Of a stretch of 64,000 nucleotides of DNA, positions 7,874 to 16,034 are shown in pieces; within the stretch, counting starts at the first letter, position 1, and each line of letters starts with the position of its first letter. The stretch is from Streptomyces roseolilacinus (GTDB taxonomy: Bacteria > Actinomycetota > Actinomycetes > Streptomycetales > Streptomycetaceae), in the NCBI RefSeq assembly GCF_014649335.1, contig NZ_BMSV01000006.1, positions 124,001-188,000 of the forward strand, in the 5' to 3' direction. Below the pieces are notes generated by a model. It had not been told where the DNA came from. It saw only the letters and a list, made by a program, of their open reading frames with translations, and searched no databases. The position numbers and the translations under genes were made by a program.

Positions 7874-9568
7874 ATGGCCGCCGCGCAGCTGACCCCCGCC
7901 CACCTGTCCGAGAGGCACCGTCCCACGCTCGACCAGGCGCTGGAGGCGATCCGTACGCGTGCCTACTGGTCGCCGCACCCGGAGCACCCCAAGGCGTACG
8001 GCGAGAACGGCTCGCTGAGCGCCGCGGACGGCCTCGCCGCCCACAAGGCGACCCTCGGCTCCCGCTTCGACCTCGACCAGCCGGGTACGGACGGCTGGAC
8101 GGGCGGCGAGGTCTCCCCGTACGGCCCGGAGCTCGGCGTGGAGTACCCGCACGTGGACGTGGACGTGCTGCTGCCGGCGATGCGCGCCGGCCTGGGCGCC
8201 TGGCGGGACGCCGGCCCGGAGACCCGCGCGCTGGTCTGCCTGGAGGTCCTCGCCCGCGTCAGCGCCCGCACGCACGAGTTCGCGCACGCGGTGATGCACA
8301 CCAGCGGGCAGGCGTTCATGATGGCGTTCCAGGCGGGCGGCTCGCACGCGCAGGACCGCGGCCTGGAGGCGGTGGCGTACGCGTACGCGGAGCAGGTCCG
8401 CACGCCGCAGGAGGCCGAGTGGTCCAAGCCGCAGGGCAAGCGGGGCCCGCTGGACCTGCGCAAGACGTTCACCCCGGTCGGCCGCGGCATCGCCCTCCTG
8501 GTCGGCTGCAACACCTTCCCGACGTGGAACGGCTACCCGGGCCTGTTCGCCTCCCTGGCGACCGGCAACGCCGTCCTGGTCAAGCCGCACCCGCGCGCGG
8601 TCCTGCCGCTCGCCCTGACCGTGCGGATCGCGCGTGAGGTGCTGGCCGAGGCGGGCTTCGACCCGAACCTGGTGGCGCTGGCCGTCGAGCGCCCCGGCGA
8701 GGGCATCGCCAAGGCGCTGGCCGTCCGCCCGGAGATCCGGATCATCGACTACACGGGCTCGACCGAGTTCGGCGACTGGCTGGAGACCAACGCCCGCCAG
8801 GCGCAGGTCTACACGGAGAAGGCCGGCGTCAACACGATCGTCGTGGACTCCACCGACGACTACAAGGGCATGCTGGCCAACCTGGCCTTCTCCCTGTCCC
8901 TGTACAGCGGCCAGATGTGCACGACCCCGCAGAACCTGCTGGTCCCGCGCGACGGCATCACGACCGACGCCGGTCCGAAGACGTACGACGAGGTGGTCAC
9001 CGACCTCGCCGCCGCCGTGGACGCCCTGCTGGGCGACGACGCGCGGGCGAACGGGCTGCTGGGCGCGCTGGTCAACCCCGACGTGAAGGCCCGCCTGGAG
9101 GCGGCCGCGGACCTGGGCGAGGTCGCCCTGCCCTCCCGTGAGGTCACCAACCCGGACTTCCCGGACGCCGTCGTGCGCACGCCGCTCGTGGTCAAGCTGG
9201 ACGGCTCCAAGCCGGACGCGGAGGCCGTCTACATGTCGGAGTGCTTCGGCCCCGTCTCCTTCGCCGTGGCCGTGGACTCCACGGCCGACGCGCTGGAGCT
9301 GCTGCGGCGCACCATCCGCGAGAAGGGCGTGATGTCGGTCGGCGCCTACACGACCTCGCCGGAGGTGGAGCGCGCGGTCGAGGAGGTCTGCCTGGAGGAG
9401 TCGGCGCAGCTGTCGCTGAACCTGACGGGCGGCGTCTACGTCAACCAGACCGCCGCGTTCTCCGACTTCCACGGCTCGGGCGGCAACCCCGCCGCGAACG
9501 CCGTCCTGTGTGACAGCGCCTTCGTCGCCAACCGCTTCCGGGTGGTGGAGGTCCGCCGCCCGGCGTGA
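7874..9568 (+). CDS. paaN: PaaN, aldehyde dehydrogenase-fold protein of phenylacetate catabolism
   Basis: 564 residues from ATG 7874, with GAGGAG about 11 bases upstream. The aldehyde-dehydrogenase fold is clear: NTFPTWNGYPGLFASLATGNAVLVKPHP, YTGSTEFGDWLE (NAD-binding turn) and SGQMCTTPQN, whose Cys is the expected catalytic nucleophile. No MaoC/hotdog hydratase domain follows, unlike E. coli PaaZ, where ring hydrolase and semialdehyde dehydrogenase are fused. This is the actinobacterial PaaN type, so a separate hydrolase elsewhere would be needed for ring opening. It stands alone on the plus strand behind its own repressible promoter and ends in a terminator at 9664-9693. Confidence 0.88.
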   Translation: MAAAQLTPAHLSERHRPTLDQALEAIRTRAYWSPHPEHPKAYGENGSLSAADGLAAHKATLGSRFDLDQPGTDGWTGGEVSPYGPELGVEYPHVDVDVLLPAMRAGLGAWRDAGPETRALVCLEVLARVSARTHEFAHAVMHTSGQAFMMAFQAGGSHAQDRGLEAVAYAYAEQVRTPQEAEWSKPQGKRGPLDLRKTFTPVGRGIALLVGCNTFPTWNGYPGLFASLATGNAVLVKPHPRAVLPLALTVRIAREVLAEAGFDPNLVALAVERPGEGIAKALAVRPEIRIIDYTGSTEFGDWLETNARQAQVYTEKAGVNTIVVDSTDDYKGMLANLAFSLSLYSGQMCTTPQNLLVPRDGITTDAGPKTYDEVVTDLAAAVDALLGDDARANGLLGALVNPDVKARLEAAADLGEVALPSREVTNPDFPDAVVRTPLVVKLDGSKPDAEAVYMSECFGPVSFAVAVDSTADALELLRRTIREKGVMSVGAYTTSPEVERAVEEVCLEESAQLSLNLTGGVYVNQTAAFSDFHGSGGNPAANAVLCDSAFVANRFRVVEVRRPA

Positions 9569-9659
9569 CCTGAAGCCCGGGGTGACCCGGCGCCCGTGTG
9601 ATTCGACGCCCGGCGTGACCCGCCGCCCCGGGGCGACCCGACGCCCCGGGGCGGCCGGG
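9557..9659. repeat. Degenerate 16-18-bp tandem repeat after paaN
   Basis: Six adjacent units of the form CGCCCCGGGGCGACCCGA start within the last codons of paaN and run to 9659, just before the terminator hairpin. Unit lengths are 18, 16, 16, 17, 18 and 18 bp with several substitutions. The array lies between convergent paaN and the TrmH gene and has no coding role beyond the paaN tail. Confidence 0.6.
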
Positions 9660-9663
9660 CACC

Positions 9664-9693
9664 CGGCTCCCCCGTCCTCAGGCGGGGGAGCCG
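9664..9693. terminator. Bidirectional terminator hairpin, paaN / trmH
   Basis: CGGCTCCCCCG (9664-9674) pairs perfectly with CGGGGGAGCCG (9683-9693) across an 8-nt loop. The right arm lies inside the last codons of the minus-strand methyltransferase gene, so it probably ends paaN transcription and may also serve the opposite strand. There is no U-tract, as is usual in Streptomyces. Confidence 0.65.
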
Positions 9694-10346
9694 CCGATCT
9701 CGGCGTACCGCTGGACCCAGGCGTGCATCGCGATCGCGGCGGCGGCCCCCGCGTTGATGGAGCGGGTCGAGCCGAACTGGGCGATGGAGCAGACCATCCG
9801 GGCGTGCTTCCGGGCCTCCTCGGTGAGGCCCGGCCCCTCCTGCCCGAACAGCAGCACACAGCGGCGGGGCAGCTCCGTGCGCTCCAGCGGCACCGCGCCC
9901 GGCAGGTTGTCGATGCCGATGATCGGCAGGTCCTCCGCCTCGGCCCAGGCCGTCAGCGACTCGGTGTCGGGGTGGTGGCGCACGTGCTGGTACCGGTCGG
10001 TGACCATCGCGCCGCGCCGGTTCCAGCGGCGGCGCCCGACGATGTGGACCTCCTTCGCCAGGAAGGCGTTGGCGGTCCGGACGACCGACCCGATGTTGAA
10101 GTCGTGGCCCCAGTTCTCCACCGCCACGTGGAAGTCGTGGCGGCGGGTGTCCAGGTCGGCGACGATCGCCTCGCGCGTCCAGTACCGGTAGCGGTCGACG
10201 ACGTTGCGCCGGTCGCCCCCGGCGAGCAGCTCGGGGTCGTACCGCTCGCCCTGCGGCCAGGGCAGGGGGTGCGGTCCGACGCCCACCTCGGGGCCGTAGC
10301 CGTCGTCGTACTGGAGGGGGATGTCCGCCCGGGTCTCGCTGCTCAC
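9678..10346 (-). CDS. TrmH/SpoU-family RNA 2'-O-methyltransferase
   Basis: 222 residues. The three SPOUT motifs are in order: NIGSVVRTANAF (motif 1, about 97), LLFGQEGPGLTEEA (motif 2, about 168) and GSTRSINAGAAAAIAMHAW (motif 3, near 200). These enzymes methylate the 2'-OH of a tRNA or rRNA guanosine or uridine with SAM; the target cannot be told from sequence. The GTG start (10346-10344) overlaps the HTTM gene stop by four bases (GTGA), so it is translated with the DUF5819-HTTM pair, an unexplained partnership. Confidence 0.88.
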   Translation of the reverse strand: MSSETRADIPLQYDDGYGPEVGVGPHPLPWPQGERYDPELLAGGDRRNVVDRYRYWTREAIVADLDTRRHDFHVAVENWGHDFNIGSVVRTANAFLAKEVHIVGRRRWNRRGAMVTDRYQHVRHHPDTESLTAWAEAEDLPIIGIDNLPGAVPLERTELPRRCVLLFGQEGPGLTEEARKHARMVCSIAQFGSTRSINAGAAAAIAMHAWVQRYAEIGGSPA

Positions 10347-11566
10347 CCGACGAGGGTACGGGGAGCCGGCACGTCCGGTGCCGGGCCCTGTTCCGCCGCC
10401 CCCGCCGCCCGGCCGGGGCGCAGCCGCCTCCCGGCACGGCGGACCCGACCCTCCAGCCACAGCAGGAAGGCCGTCGGCAGGAAGACGGCGTCCGCGGTGA
10501 TCATGGCGAGGGAGAAGAAGGGCAGTCCGAGCAGCAGCGCGATCCCTGCGTGCTCCAGCATCATCGCCGCGAGCAGCACGTTCTTGACCCGGCGGTTGAA
10601 GAGGGTGAAGGGGAAGGCCACCTGCACGATCACCGTGCCGTAGGAGATGGCCATGACCACCAGGCTGGCTCCGGCCAGCAGGCCGGACAGGGCGGGCCAC
10701 GGACTGAAGTAGTCCAGCTTCAGCGGGTAGTACAGGGCGGTGCCGTCCTGCCACCGCGAGCCCTGGATCTTGTACCAGCCGGCCGTCGCGTAGATCAGGC
10801 ACACCTCGGCCATGATCACCGCGAGGGTGGCGTTGTGCAGCAGGTTGGCGAGGACGTCGAGCAGGACGCGCGGCTGGCCGGGGGCGATGCGGCACACCAG
10901 CCACCACGCTCCCTGGGCGAGCCACAGCAGCCACAGCAGCACGACGATCCACGGTTCGCCGCTCCGGTCGCGGAACAGCAGGACCGCCACGAGACCGAGG
11001 CCCAGCACCGCCCACAGCGCCGGCCCGACCGGATCGGCCCCCGCTCCGGCGGGGCGGCGGGCCCGACGGCGCGCGTCCAGTGACCAGACGTGCCCGCAGC
11101 GGGTGAGGACGAGGTAGATCGCCATCAGGTGGATGACGTTGTCGCCGCCGTCGCCCATGAAGACGGAGCGGTTCTGCAGCGAGAGGACGCCCACCATGAA
11201 CAGCGCCGACGTGGCCCGGGTGCGCCAGCCGACCAGCAGCAGGGCGCTGGACAGCACGGCGACCGCGTAGACGACCTCGAACCACAGGACGGAGTCCGTC
11301 CACATCAGGACGGTGAAGGAGTGGTTGTCCGCGATCAGCTGCCGCGCCATGTGCCAGCCCCACGGGCCCTCGGGCCCGTACAGCTCGTGGCGGTGGGGGA
11401 ACTCGCGGAGGAGGAAGAACAGCCAGGTCGCGGCGAAGCCGATCCGGACGACGGCGCTCTGGTACGGGCCGAGGACGGTGCCGGTGCACCGCTGGACGGC
11501 CCGGGCGAGACGCCGGTCGGGGCTCTCCTTGCGGCCCGCGGGCCGGGGGGCGCTGTGCGGGTTCAC
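10343..11566 (-). CDS. HTTM-domain integral membrane protein (vitamin K-dependent carboxylase-like)
   Basis: 407 residues with many hydrophobic segments, e.g. VVRIGFAATWLFFLL (about 38-52), VVYAVAVLSSALLLVGW, VIHLMAIYLVLTRCGHVW, ALWAVLGLGLVAVLLF, WIVVLLWLLWLAQGAWW, and a long C-terminal set. This is the HTTM architecture shared with gamma-glutamyl carboxylase. Bacterial members are common and mostly uncharacterised. The GTG start at 11566 overlaps the DUF5819 gene stop by four bases, and the stop overlaps the TrmH start. HTTM proteins often have a DUF5819 partner, suggesting a two-subunit membrane enzyme. Whether it carboxylates anything is unknown. Confidence 0.82.
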   Translation of the reverse strand: MNPHSAPRPAGRKESPDRRLARAVQRCTGTVLGPYQSAVVRIGFAATWLFFLLREFPHRHELYGPEGPWGWHMARQLIADNHSFTVLMWTDSVLWFEVVYAVAVLSSALLLVGWRTRATSALFMVGVLSLQNRSVFMGDGGDNVIHLMAIYLVLTRCGHVWSLDARRRARRPAGAGADPVGPALWAVLGLGLVAVLLFRDRSGEPWIVVLLWLLWLAQGAWWLVCRIAPGQPRVLLDVLANLLHNATLAVIMAEVCLIYATAGWYKIQGSRWQDGTALYYPLKLDYFSPWPALSGLLAGASLVVMAISYGTVIVQVAFPFTLFNRRVKNVLLAAMMLEHAGIALLLGLPFFSLAMITADAVFLPTAFLLWLEGRVRRAGRRLRPGRAAGAAEQGPAPDVPAPRTLVG

Positions 11567-12288
11567 CGGGCCTCCTCCCCCGTGCGGCCGCCGGTCACGC
11601 CGCCGGGCAGGTCGGCGGCGGTCACGGTCCACCAGGGCAGGAGCCGGTAGTACGACCGCGTGTCGGTCTTCTCGCGGCTCCACGGCGGGGCGGCGACGCC
11701 CGTGGTCGACGAGCGCACCTGTATCCGCTCGATCCTTCCGCCCAGCCGATGGTCCTCCAGCCGCATCACGGCGATGCGGCGTATGTAGCGCTCGGAGAGG
11801 TCGGCGCGCAGGCTGTTCGCCCGGTCGTCGTCACCGTGCTGGTTGGCGTAGAAGTCCCAGGCGCGGCGCAGCTCGTTCTGCTGGACGTGGCTGGGGAAGG
11901 GGTTGCCGCGGATCCCCTCGGCGTCCTCGGCGGTCAGGTCGATCCACGGCGTGACCCTGCGGGTGCCGTCGCCGGCCACCTCGGCGCGGACCTGGACCGC
12001 GATGTTCTGCTGGAGCGGGTTGGGCGCGAAGAGCTTCCAGTTCTGCTCGAACTCGGGCATGACCCAGGCGTCGACGGTCTCGCCGTGCTGCTTGGTCAGC
12101 GTGTTCGACGGCGCGACGTGGAGGAACACCACCGCCACGTGGAAGCAGGCGACCAACCCGATCACCGCGAGGGCGACCGCACCCACCACCTGGTAGGGCA
12201 GGGAGAGGGCCGCCAACCCGGTGCGATCAGGGCTTTCGCCGCCGACAGCGTCCCCGGCGCGTCCGCGCTGCTCGTCGTACGACTCCAT
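11563..12288 (-). CDS. DUF5819-family membrane-anchored protein, partner of HTTM protein
   Basis: 241 residues. One N-terminal membrane anchor, VVGAVALAVIGLVACFHVAVVFL (about 34-56), is followed by an extracytoplasmic domain containing EFEQNWKLFAPNPLQQNIAVQ, the W-x-L-F-A-P-x-P signature that I associate with DUF5819. It is first in a three-gene coupled operon (DUF5819, HTTM, TrmH). It diverges from paaA; the 113-bp gap holds the paaA promoter region. No catalytic motif is recognisable; an accessory or substrate-presenting role for the HTTM protein is inference. Confidence 0.78.
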   Translation of the reverse strand: MESYDEQRGRAGDAVGGESPDRTGLAALSLPYQVVGAVALAVIGLVACFHVAVVFLHVAPSNTLTKQHGETVDAWVMPEFEQNWKLFAPNPLQQNIAVQVRAEVAGDGTRRVTPWIDLTAEDAEGIRGNPFPSHVQQNELRRAWDFYANQHGDDDRANSLRADLSERYIRRIAVMRLEDHRLGGRIERIQVRSSTTGVAAPPWSREKTDTRSYYRLLPWWTVTAADLPGGVTGGRTGEEAR

Positions 12289-12318
12289 CCCGCCCCGATC
12301 CGCGTCTCTCCACCCCGG

Positions 12319-12336
12319 TTATCCACAGGGTTGACA
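12319..12336 (+). promoter_or_regulatory. DnaA box next to a TTGACA -35 element upstream of paaA
   Basis: TTATCCACA (12319-12327) is a perfect E. coli-type DnaA box. Four bases on, TTGACA (12331-12336) is a perfect -35 hexamer; at 17-18 bp the best -10 is poor (CACCAT, 12355-12360). The start codon of paaA is 65 bp further. The pairing may be accidental. Confidence 0.4.
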
Positions 12337-12372
12337 CCTTACGGGCCGTCGACTCACCATTGAAGTCATTCA

Positions 12373-12386
12373 ACCGAACGATCGGT
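12373..12386. promoter_or_regulatory. Candidate TetR/PaaR-type operator upstream of paaABCDE
   Basis: ACCGAACGATCGGT matches ACCGNNCGNNCGGT and is the exact reverse complement of the site at 7806-7819. It lies 16 bp upstream of the paaA ATG, between the TTGACA at 12331 and the start codon, where binding would block transcription. A separate TTGAA-GTCA-TTCAA dyad abuts it (12360-12373). Confidence 0.65.
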
Positions 12387-12401
12387 CGGTAGGGGGCCCG
12401 G

Positions 12402-13391
12402 ATGACGGCAGTGACTGCGGACTCGCAGGAGGCGTACGCGGCGGTGTTCGACGCCGCCGTGGCCGCCGACGAGCGCATCGAACCACGTGACTGGATGCCG
12501 GAGGCGTACCGCGCCACGCTGGTCCGCCAGATCGCCCAGCACGCCCACTCCGAGATCATCGGCATGCAGCCCGAGGCGAACTGGATCACGCGCGCGCCCT
12601 CCCTGCGCCGCAAGGCGATCCTGATGGCCAAGGTCCAGGACGAGGCGGGGCACGGCCTGTACCTGTACAGCGCCGCCGAGACCCTGGGCGTCAGCCGGGA
12701 CGAGTTGCTGGACAAGCTCCACTCGGGTCGCCAGAAGTACTCGTCGATCTTCAACTACCCCACGCTGACCTGGGCCGACGTCGGCGCCATCGGCTGGCTC
12801 GTCGACGGTGCCGCGATCACCAACCAGGTGCCGCTGTGCCGTTGCTCCTACGGGCCGTACGCCCGCGCGATGATCCGGGTCTGCAAGGAGGAGTCCTTCC
12901 ACCAGCGCCAGGGCTACGAGGCGCTGCTCGCCCTCTCGCGGGGCACGCCGGCCCAGCACGCGATGGCGCAGGACGCCGTCGACCGCTGGTGGTGGCCGTC
13001 GCTGATGATGTTCGGCCCGCCCGACGACGAGTCGGCGCACTCCGCGCAGTCCATGGCCTGGAAGATCAAGCGCCACTCCAACGACGAGCTGCGCCAGCGC
13101 TTCGTCGACATCTGCGTCCCGCAGGCGGAGTCCCTGGGCCTGACCCTCCCCGACCCGGACCTCCGGTGGAACGAGGAGCGGGGCCACTACGACTTCGGCG
13201 TGATCGACTGGACCGAGTTCCGCGAGGTCCTCAAGGGCAACGGCCCGTGCAACGAGCAGCGGATCACCCAGCGCCGCCGCGCCCACGAGGAGGGCGCCTG
13301 GGTCAGGGAGGCCGCGGCGGCGTACGCCGCGAAGCAGAGCGATCGGAACAAGGGCGACGAGTCCGGGAAGACCGGGGAGGCAACGGCATGA
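12402..13391 (+). CDS. paaA: Phenylacetyl-CoA epoxidase subunit PaaA (di-iron catalytic subunit)
   Basis: 329 residues. The ferritin-like di-iron core is visible: QHAHSEIIGMQPE (about 47-59), KVQDEAGHGLYLYSAAE (first E..H set), CKEESFHQRQGYEALL (second E..H set) and the downstream DDESAHSAQSMAWKIKR segment. PaaA inserts one O2-derived oxygen into the ring of phenylacetyl-CoA, making the ring-1,2-epoxide with PaaC as structural partner and PaaE as reductase. It is the first gene of a tight paaABCDE operon; its stop overlaps the paaB ATG by four bases. A GGGGG stretch lies about 6 bases before the ATG. Confidence 0.96.
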   Translation: MTAVTADSQEAYAAVFDAAVAADERIEPRDWMPEAYRATLVRQIAQHAHSEIIGMQPEANWITRAPSLRRKAILMAKVQDEAGHGLYLYSAAETLGVSRDELLDKLHSGRQKYSSIFNYPTLTWADVGAIGWLVDGAAITNQVPLCRCSYGPYARAMIRVCKEESFHQRQGYEALLALSRGTPAQHAMAQDAVDRWWWPSLMMFGPPDDESAHSAQSMAWKIKRHSNDELRQRFVDICVPQAESLGLTLPDPDLRWNEERGHYDFGVIDWTEFREVLKGNGPCNEQRITQRRRAHEEGAWVREAAAAYAAKQSDRNKGDESGKTGEATA

Positions 13392-13675
13392 CGACCAGCG
13401 ACTGGCCGCTGTGGGAGGTGTTCGTGCGCTCGCGCCGGGGTCTGTCCCACACCCACGCGGGGAGCCTGCACGCCCCCGACGCCGAGATGGCCCTGCGCAA
13501 CGCCCGCGACCTGTACACCCGGCGCAACGAGGGCGTCTCCCTCTGGGTGGTCCCCGCCACCGCGATCACCGCGTCGTCGCCGGACGAGAAGGACCCGTTC
13601 TTCGAGCCGTCCGCCGACAAGCCCTACCGGCACCCGACCTTCTACGAGATCCCCGAGGGGGTGCAGCACCTGTGA
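13388..13675 (+). CDS. paaB: Phenylacetyl-CoA epoxidase subunit PaaB
   Basis: 95 residues, full length for this small subunit. WPLWEVFVRSRRGLSHTHAGSL and DAEMALRNARDLYTRRNEGVSLWVV are the conserved PaaB blocks. PaaB bridges PaaAC heterodimers in the multicomponent epoxidase. Its ATG overlaps the paaA stop and its stop overlaps the paaC GTG (both four bases), which supports fixed stoichiometric translation. Confidence 0.95.
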   Translation: MTTSDWPLWEVFVRSRRGLSHTHAGSLHAPDAEMALRNARDLYTRRNEGVSLWVVPATAITASSPDEKDPFFEPSADKPYRHPTFYEIPEGVQHL

Positions 13676-14412
13676 CGACCTCCCTGAACACCGCGGCCCT
13701 CGCCCTCGGCGACGACGCGCTGGTGCTGTCCCACCGGCTGGGCGAGTGGGCGGGCCACGCGCCCGTGCTGGAGGAGGAGGTCGCCCTCGCCAACATCGCG
13801 CTGGACCTGCTCGGACAGGCCCGCGTCCTGCTCTCCCTCGTCGGCGACGAGGACGAGCTGGCCTTCCTCCGGGAGGAGCGGGCCTTCCGCAACACCCAGC
13901 TCGTCGAGCAGCCGAACGGCGACTTCGCCCACACCATCGCCCGCCAGCTGTACTTCTCCACCTACCAGCGCCTGCTGTACGGCCGGCTCGCGACCGCCGA
14001 CCCGCGCCCCGGCGACGAGGGCCGCGAGGCGCTGCGGGGCCTGGCCGCGAAGGCGGTCAAGGAGGTCGCCTACCACCAGGACCACGCCGAGCAGTGGACG
14101 CTCCGGCTCGGCGACGGCACGCCCGAGAGCCACGACCGGATGCGGACCGCCTGCGACGCGCTGTGGCGCTTCACCGGCGAGCTGTTCCAGCCCGTCGAGG
14201 GCGTCGACGTCGACTGGCGGGAGCTGGAGGCCGACTGGCTGACGTCGGTGTCCGCCGTGCTGGACCGGGCGACCCTCCCCCTCCCCGAGGGGCCCCGGAC
14301 GACGGCGTGGAGCGCGGGCGCGGGCCGGCAGGGCGTGCACACCGAGTCGTTCGGGCGGATGCTCGCCGAGATGCAGCACCTGCACCGCAGCCACCCGGGA
14401 GCGTCATGGTGA
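13672..14412 (+). CDS. paaC: Phenylacetyl-CoA epoxidase structural subunit PaaC
   Basis: 246 residues from a GTG overlapping the paaB stop (GTGA). It has the ferritin-like helical pattern of PaaC: ALVLSHRLGEWAGHAPVLEEEVALANIALDLLGQAR (about 16-52), then the EVAYHQDHAEQWTLRLGDGTPES segment near residue 130. PaaC resembles PaaA but is the non-catalytic partner, and together they form the stable oxygenase core. It ends MQHLHRSHPGASW and overlaps the paaD start by seven bases in another frame. Confidence 0.94.
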   Translation: MTTSLNTAALALGDDALVLSHRLGEWAGHAPVLEEEVALANIALDLLGQARVLLSLVGDEDELAFLREERAFRNTQLVEQPNGDFAHTIARQLYFSTYQRLLYGRLATADPRPGDEGREALRGLAAKAVKEVAYHQDHAEQWTLRLGDGTPESHDRMRTACDALWRFTGELFQPVEGVDVDWRELEADWLTSVSAVLDRATLPLPEGPRTTAWSAGAGRQGVHTESFGRMLAEMQHLHRSHPGASW

Positions 14413-14903
14413 CCATGACGCCGCTCGAGGAGGAGCTGAGCCGCCTGGCCGGTTCGGTCCCCGACCCCGAGCTGCCCGTGCTCACCCTGGGGGAGCTGGG
14501 TGTGCTGAGGGGCGTGCGGGTGCTCGGCCCCGGCAGGGTCGAGGTGGAGCTGACCCCCACGTACACCGGCTGCCCGGCGATCGAGGCGATGTCCTCGGAC
14601 ATCGAACGGGCCCTGCACGAGCGGGGCGTGGCGGAGGTCTCCGTGGTCACGGTCCTCTCCCCCGCCTGGTCCACCGACGACATCAGTGACGAGGGCCGGC
14701 GCAAGCTCGCCGAGTTCGGCATAGCCCCGCCCCGCCGGCAGCAGGAGGCCGACGGGCCCGTGCCGCTCACGCTCTCCATCCGCTGCCCGCACTGCGGCTC
14801 GACCGACACCGAGCTGCTGAGCAGGTTCTCCTCGACCGCGTGCAAGTCGCTGCGCCGCTGCGCCTCCTGCCGCGAACCCTTCGACCACTTCAAGGAGTTG
14901 TAG
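14406..14903 (+). CDS. paaD: PaaD, iron-sulfur/maturation factor of the epoxidase
   Basis: 165 residues. The N-terminal ~95 residues are a MIP18/DUF59-type domain (VPDPELPVLTLGELGVLRGV and TYTGCPAIEAMSSDI). The C-terminal part has a four-Cys zinc-ribbon-like set: CPHCGSTDTEL...CKSLRRCASCREPF. PaaD is needed for assembly of the active epoxidase, probably through metal-cluster delivery. ATG 14406 overlaps paaC; ATG 14415 in the same frame is an alternative that would shorten the protein by three residues. paaE follows directly, with no intervening base. Confidence 0.92.
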   Translation: MVTMTPLEEELSRLAGSVPDPELPVLTLGELGVLRGVRVLGPGRVEVELTPTYTGCPAIEAMSSDIERALHERGVAEVSVVTVLSPAWSTDDISDEGRRKLAEFGIAPPRRQQEADGPVPLTLSIRCPHCGSTDTELLSRFSSTACKSLRRCASCREPFDHFKEL

Positions 14904-15968
14904 ATGTTCCATCCGCTCCGGGTGCGTGAGGTCGAACGGCTCACGGACGACTCGGTGGCCGTCACCTTCGCCGTCCCGCCAGAGCTGCGGGAGACGTTCC
15001 GCCACACCCCCGGCCAGCACCTGACGATGCGCCGGGCCGCCGCCGACGGCGGCGAGGAGGTCCGCCGCACGTACTCGATCTGCTCACCCGCCGCCGGCCC
15101 GGACGAGGACCCGGTGCTGCGCGTCGGCATCCGGCTCGTCGAGGGCGGCGAGTTCTCCACCTACGCGCTGAAGGAACTCGCCGTCGGGGACACGGTGGAG
15201 GTCATGGAGCCGACGGGCAGGTTCGTCCTGCCACCGCGGCCGGGGCACTTCGCGGCGATCGTCGGGGGCAGCGGCATCACTCCCGTGCTGTCGATCGCGG
15301 CGACGCTGCTCGCACGGGAGCCGCAGGCCCGCTTCTGCCTCGTGCGGAGCGACCGCACGGCCGCGTCGACGATGTTCCTCGACGAGGTCGCCGACCTGAA
15401 GGACCGCTACCCCGACCGCTTCCAGCTGGTGACGGTGCTGTCCCGCGAGGAGCAGCAGGCCGGACTGCCGTCCGGCCGGCTGGACGAGGAGCGGCTGTCC
15501 CGCCTCCTGCCGGCGCTGCTGGCGGTGGACGAAGTGGACGGCTGGTTCCTGTGCGGGCCGTTCGGGCTGGTCCAGGGCGCCGATAAGGCGCTGCGCGGCC
15601 TGGGCGTGCCGAAGGACCGCGTCCACCAGGAGATCTTCCACGTGGACGACGGCTCGTCGGCGGCCCGCCGGCCGGCCCCGGGCGAGGCGGCGGAGGCCAC
15701 GCTGACCGCCACCCTGGACGGCCGGTCCGGGACGTGGCCGGTGCAGGGGGGCGAGTCCCTGCTGGAGACGGTGCTGCGCGGCCGCTCGGACGCGCCGTAC
15801 GCCTGCAAGGGCGGCGTCTGCGGTACCTGCCGGGCCTTCCTGGTCTCGGGTGAGGTGCGGATGGACCGCAACTACGCGCTGGAGGCCGAGGAGACGGACG
15901 CCGGGTACGTGCTGGCGTGCCAGTCGCATCCGATGACGCCGGAGGTCGAGCTCGACTTCGACCGGTGA
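14904..15968 (+). CDS. paaE: Phenylacetyl-CoA epoxidase reductase PaaE
   Basis: 354 residues. FAD-binding domain (about 1-110, RRTYSICSPAA), NAD-binding domain (about 113-235, IVGGSGITPVLSIAATLL) and a C-terminal plant-type [2Fe-2S] domain with CKGGVCGTCRAFLVSGEV and the fourth Cys in YVLACQSHP. It passes NADPH electrons to PaaA. Its ATG follows the paaD TAG without a gap. It is the last gene of the operon; a hairpin at 15974-16006 follows. Confidence 0.95.
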   Translation: MFHPLRVREVERLTDDSVAVTFAVPPELRETFRHTPGQHLTMRRAAADGGEEVRRTYSICSPAAGPDEDPVLRVGIRLVEGGEFSTYALKELAVGDTVEVMEPTGRFVLPPRPGHFAAIVGGSGITPVLSIAATLLAREPQARFCLVRSDRTAASTMFLDEVADLKDRYPDRFQLVTVLSREEQQAGLPSGRLDEERLSRLLPALLAVDEVDGWFLCGPFGLVQGADKALRGLGVPKDRVHQEIFHVDDGSSAARRPAPGEAAEATLTATLDGRSGTWPVQGGESLLETVLRGRSDAPYACKGGVCGTCRAFLVSGEVRMDRNYALEAEETDAGYVLACQSHPMTPEVELDFDR

Positions 15969-15973
15969 GGGAC

Positions 15974-16006
15974 GGGCGGCGGCGTCGCGCACACGCCGCC
16001 CCGCCC
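15974..16006 (+). terminator. Imperfect terminator hairpin after paaE
   Basis: GGGCGGCGGCGT (15974-15985) pairs with ACGCCGCC + CGCCC (15993-16006) with a 2-nt bulge, six bases after the paaE stop. It lies between convergent paaE and the rhodanese gene and could act in both directions. Confidence 0.5.
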
Positions 16007-16034
16007 GGACCGCCCCGGTCCTCGCGGTCGCCGG

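Noticed and set aside
6236..9568. Open frame of about 1100 codons running through the paaH-like gene and into paaN
   Set aside because: Its first half is antisense to the paaH-like gene with Arg/Gly/Val-rich composition; only the part from ATG 7874 (paaN) is real.
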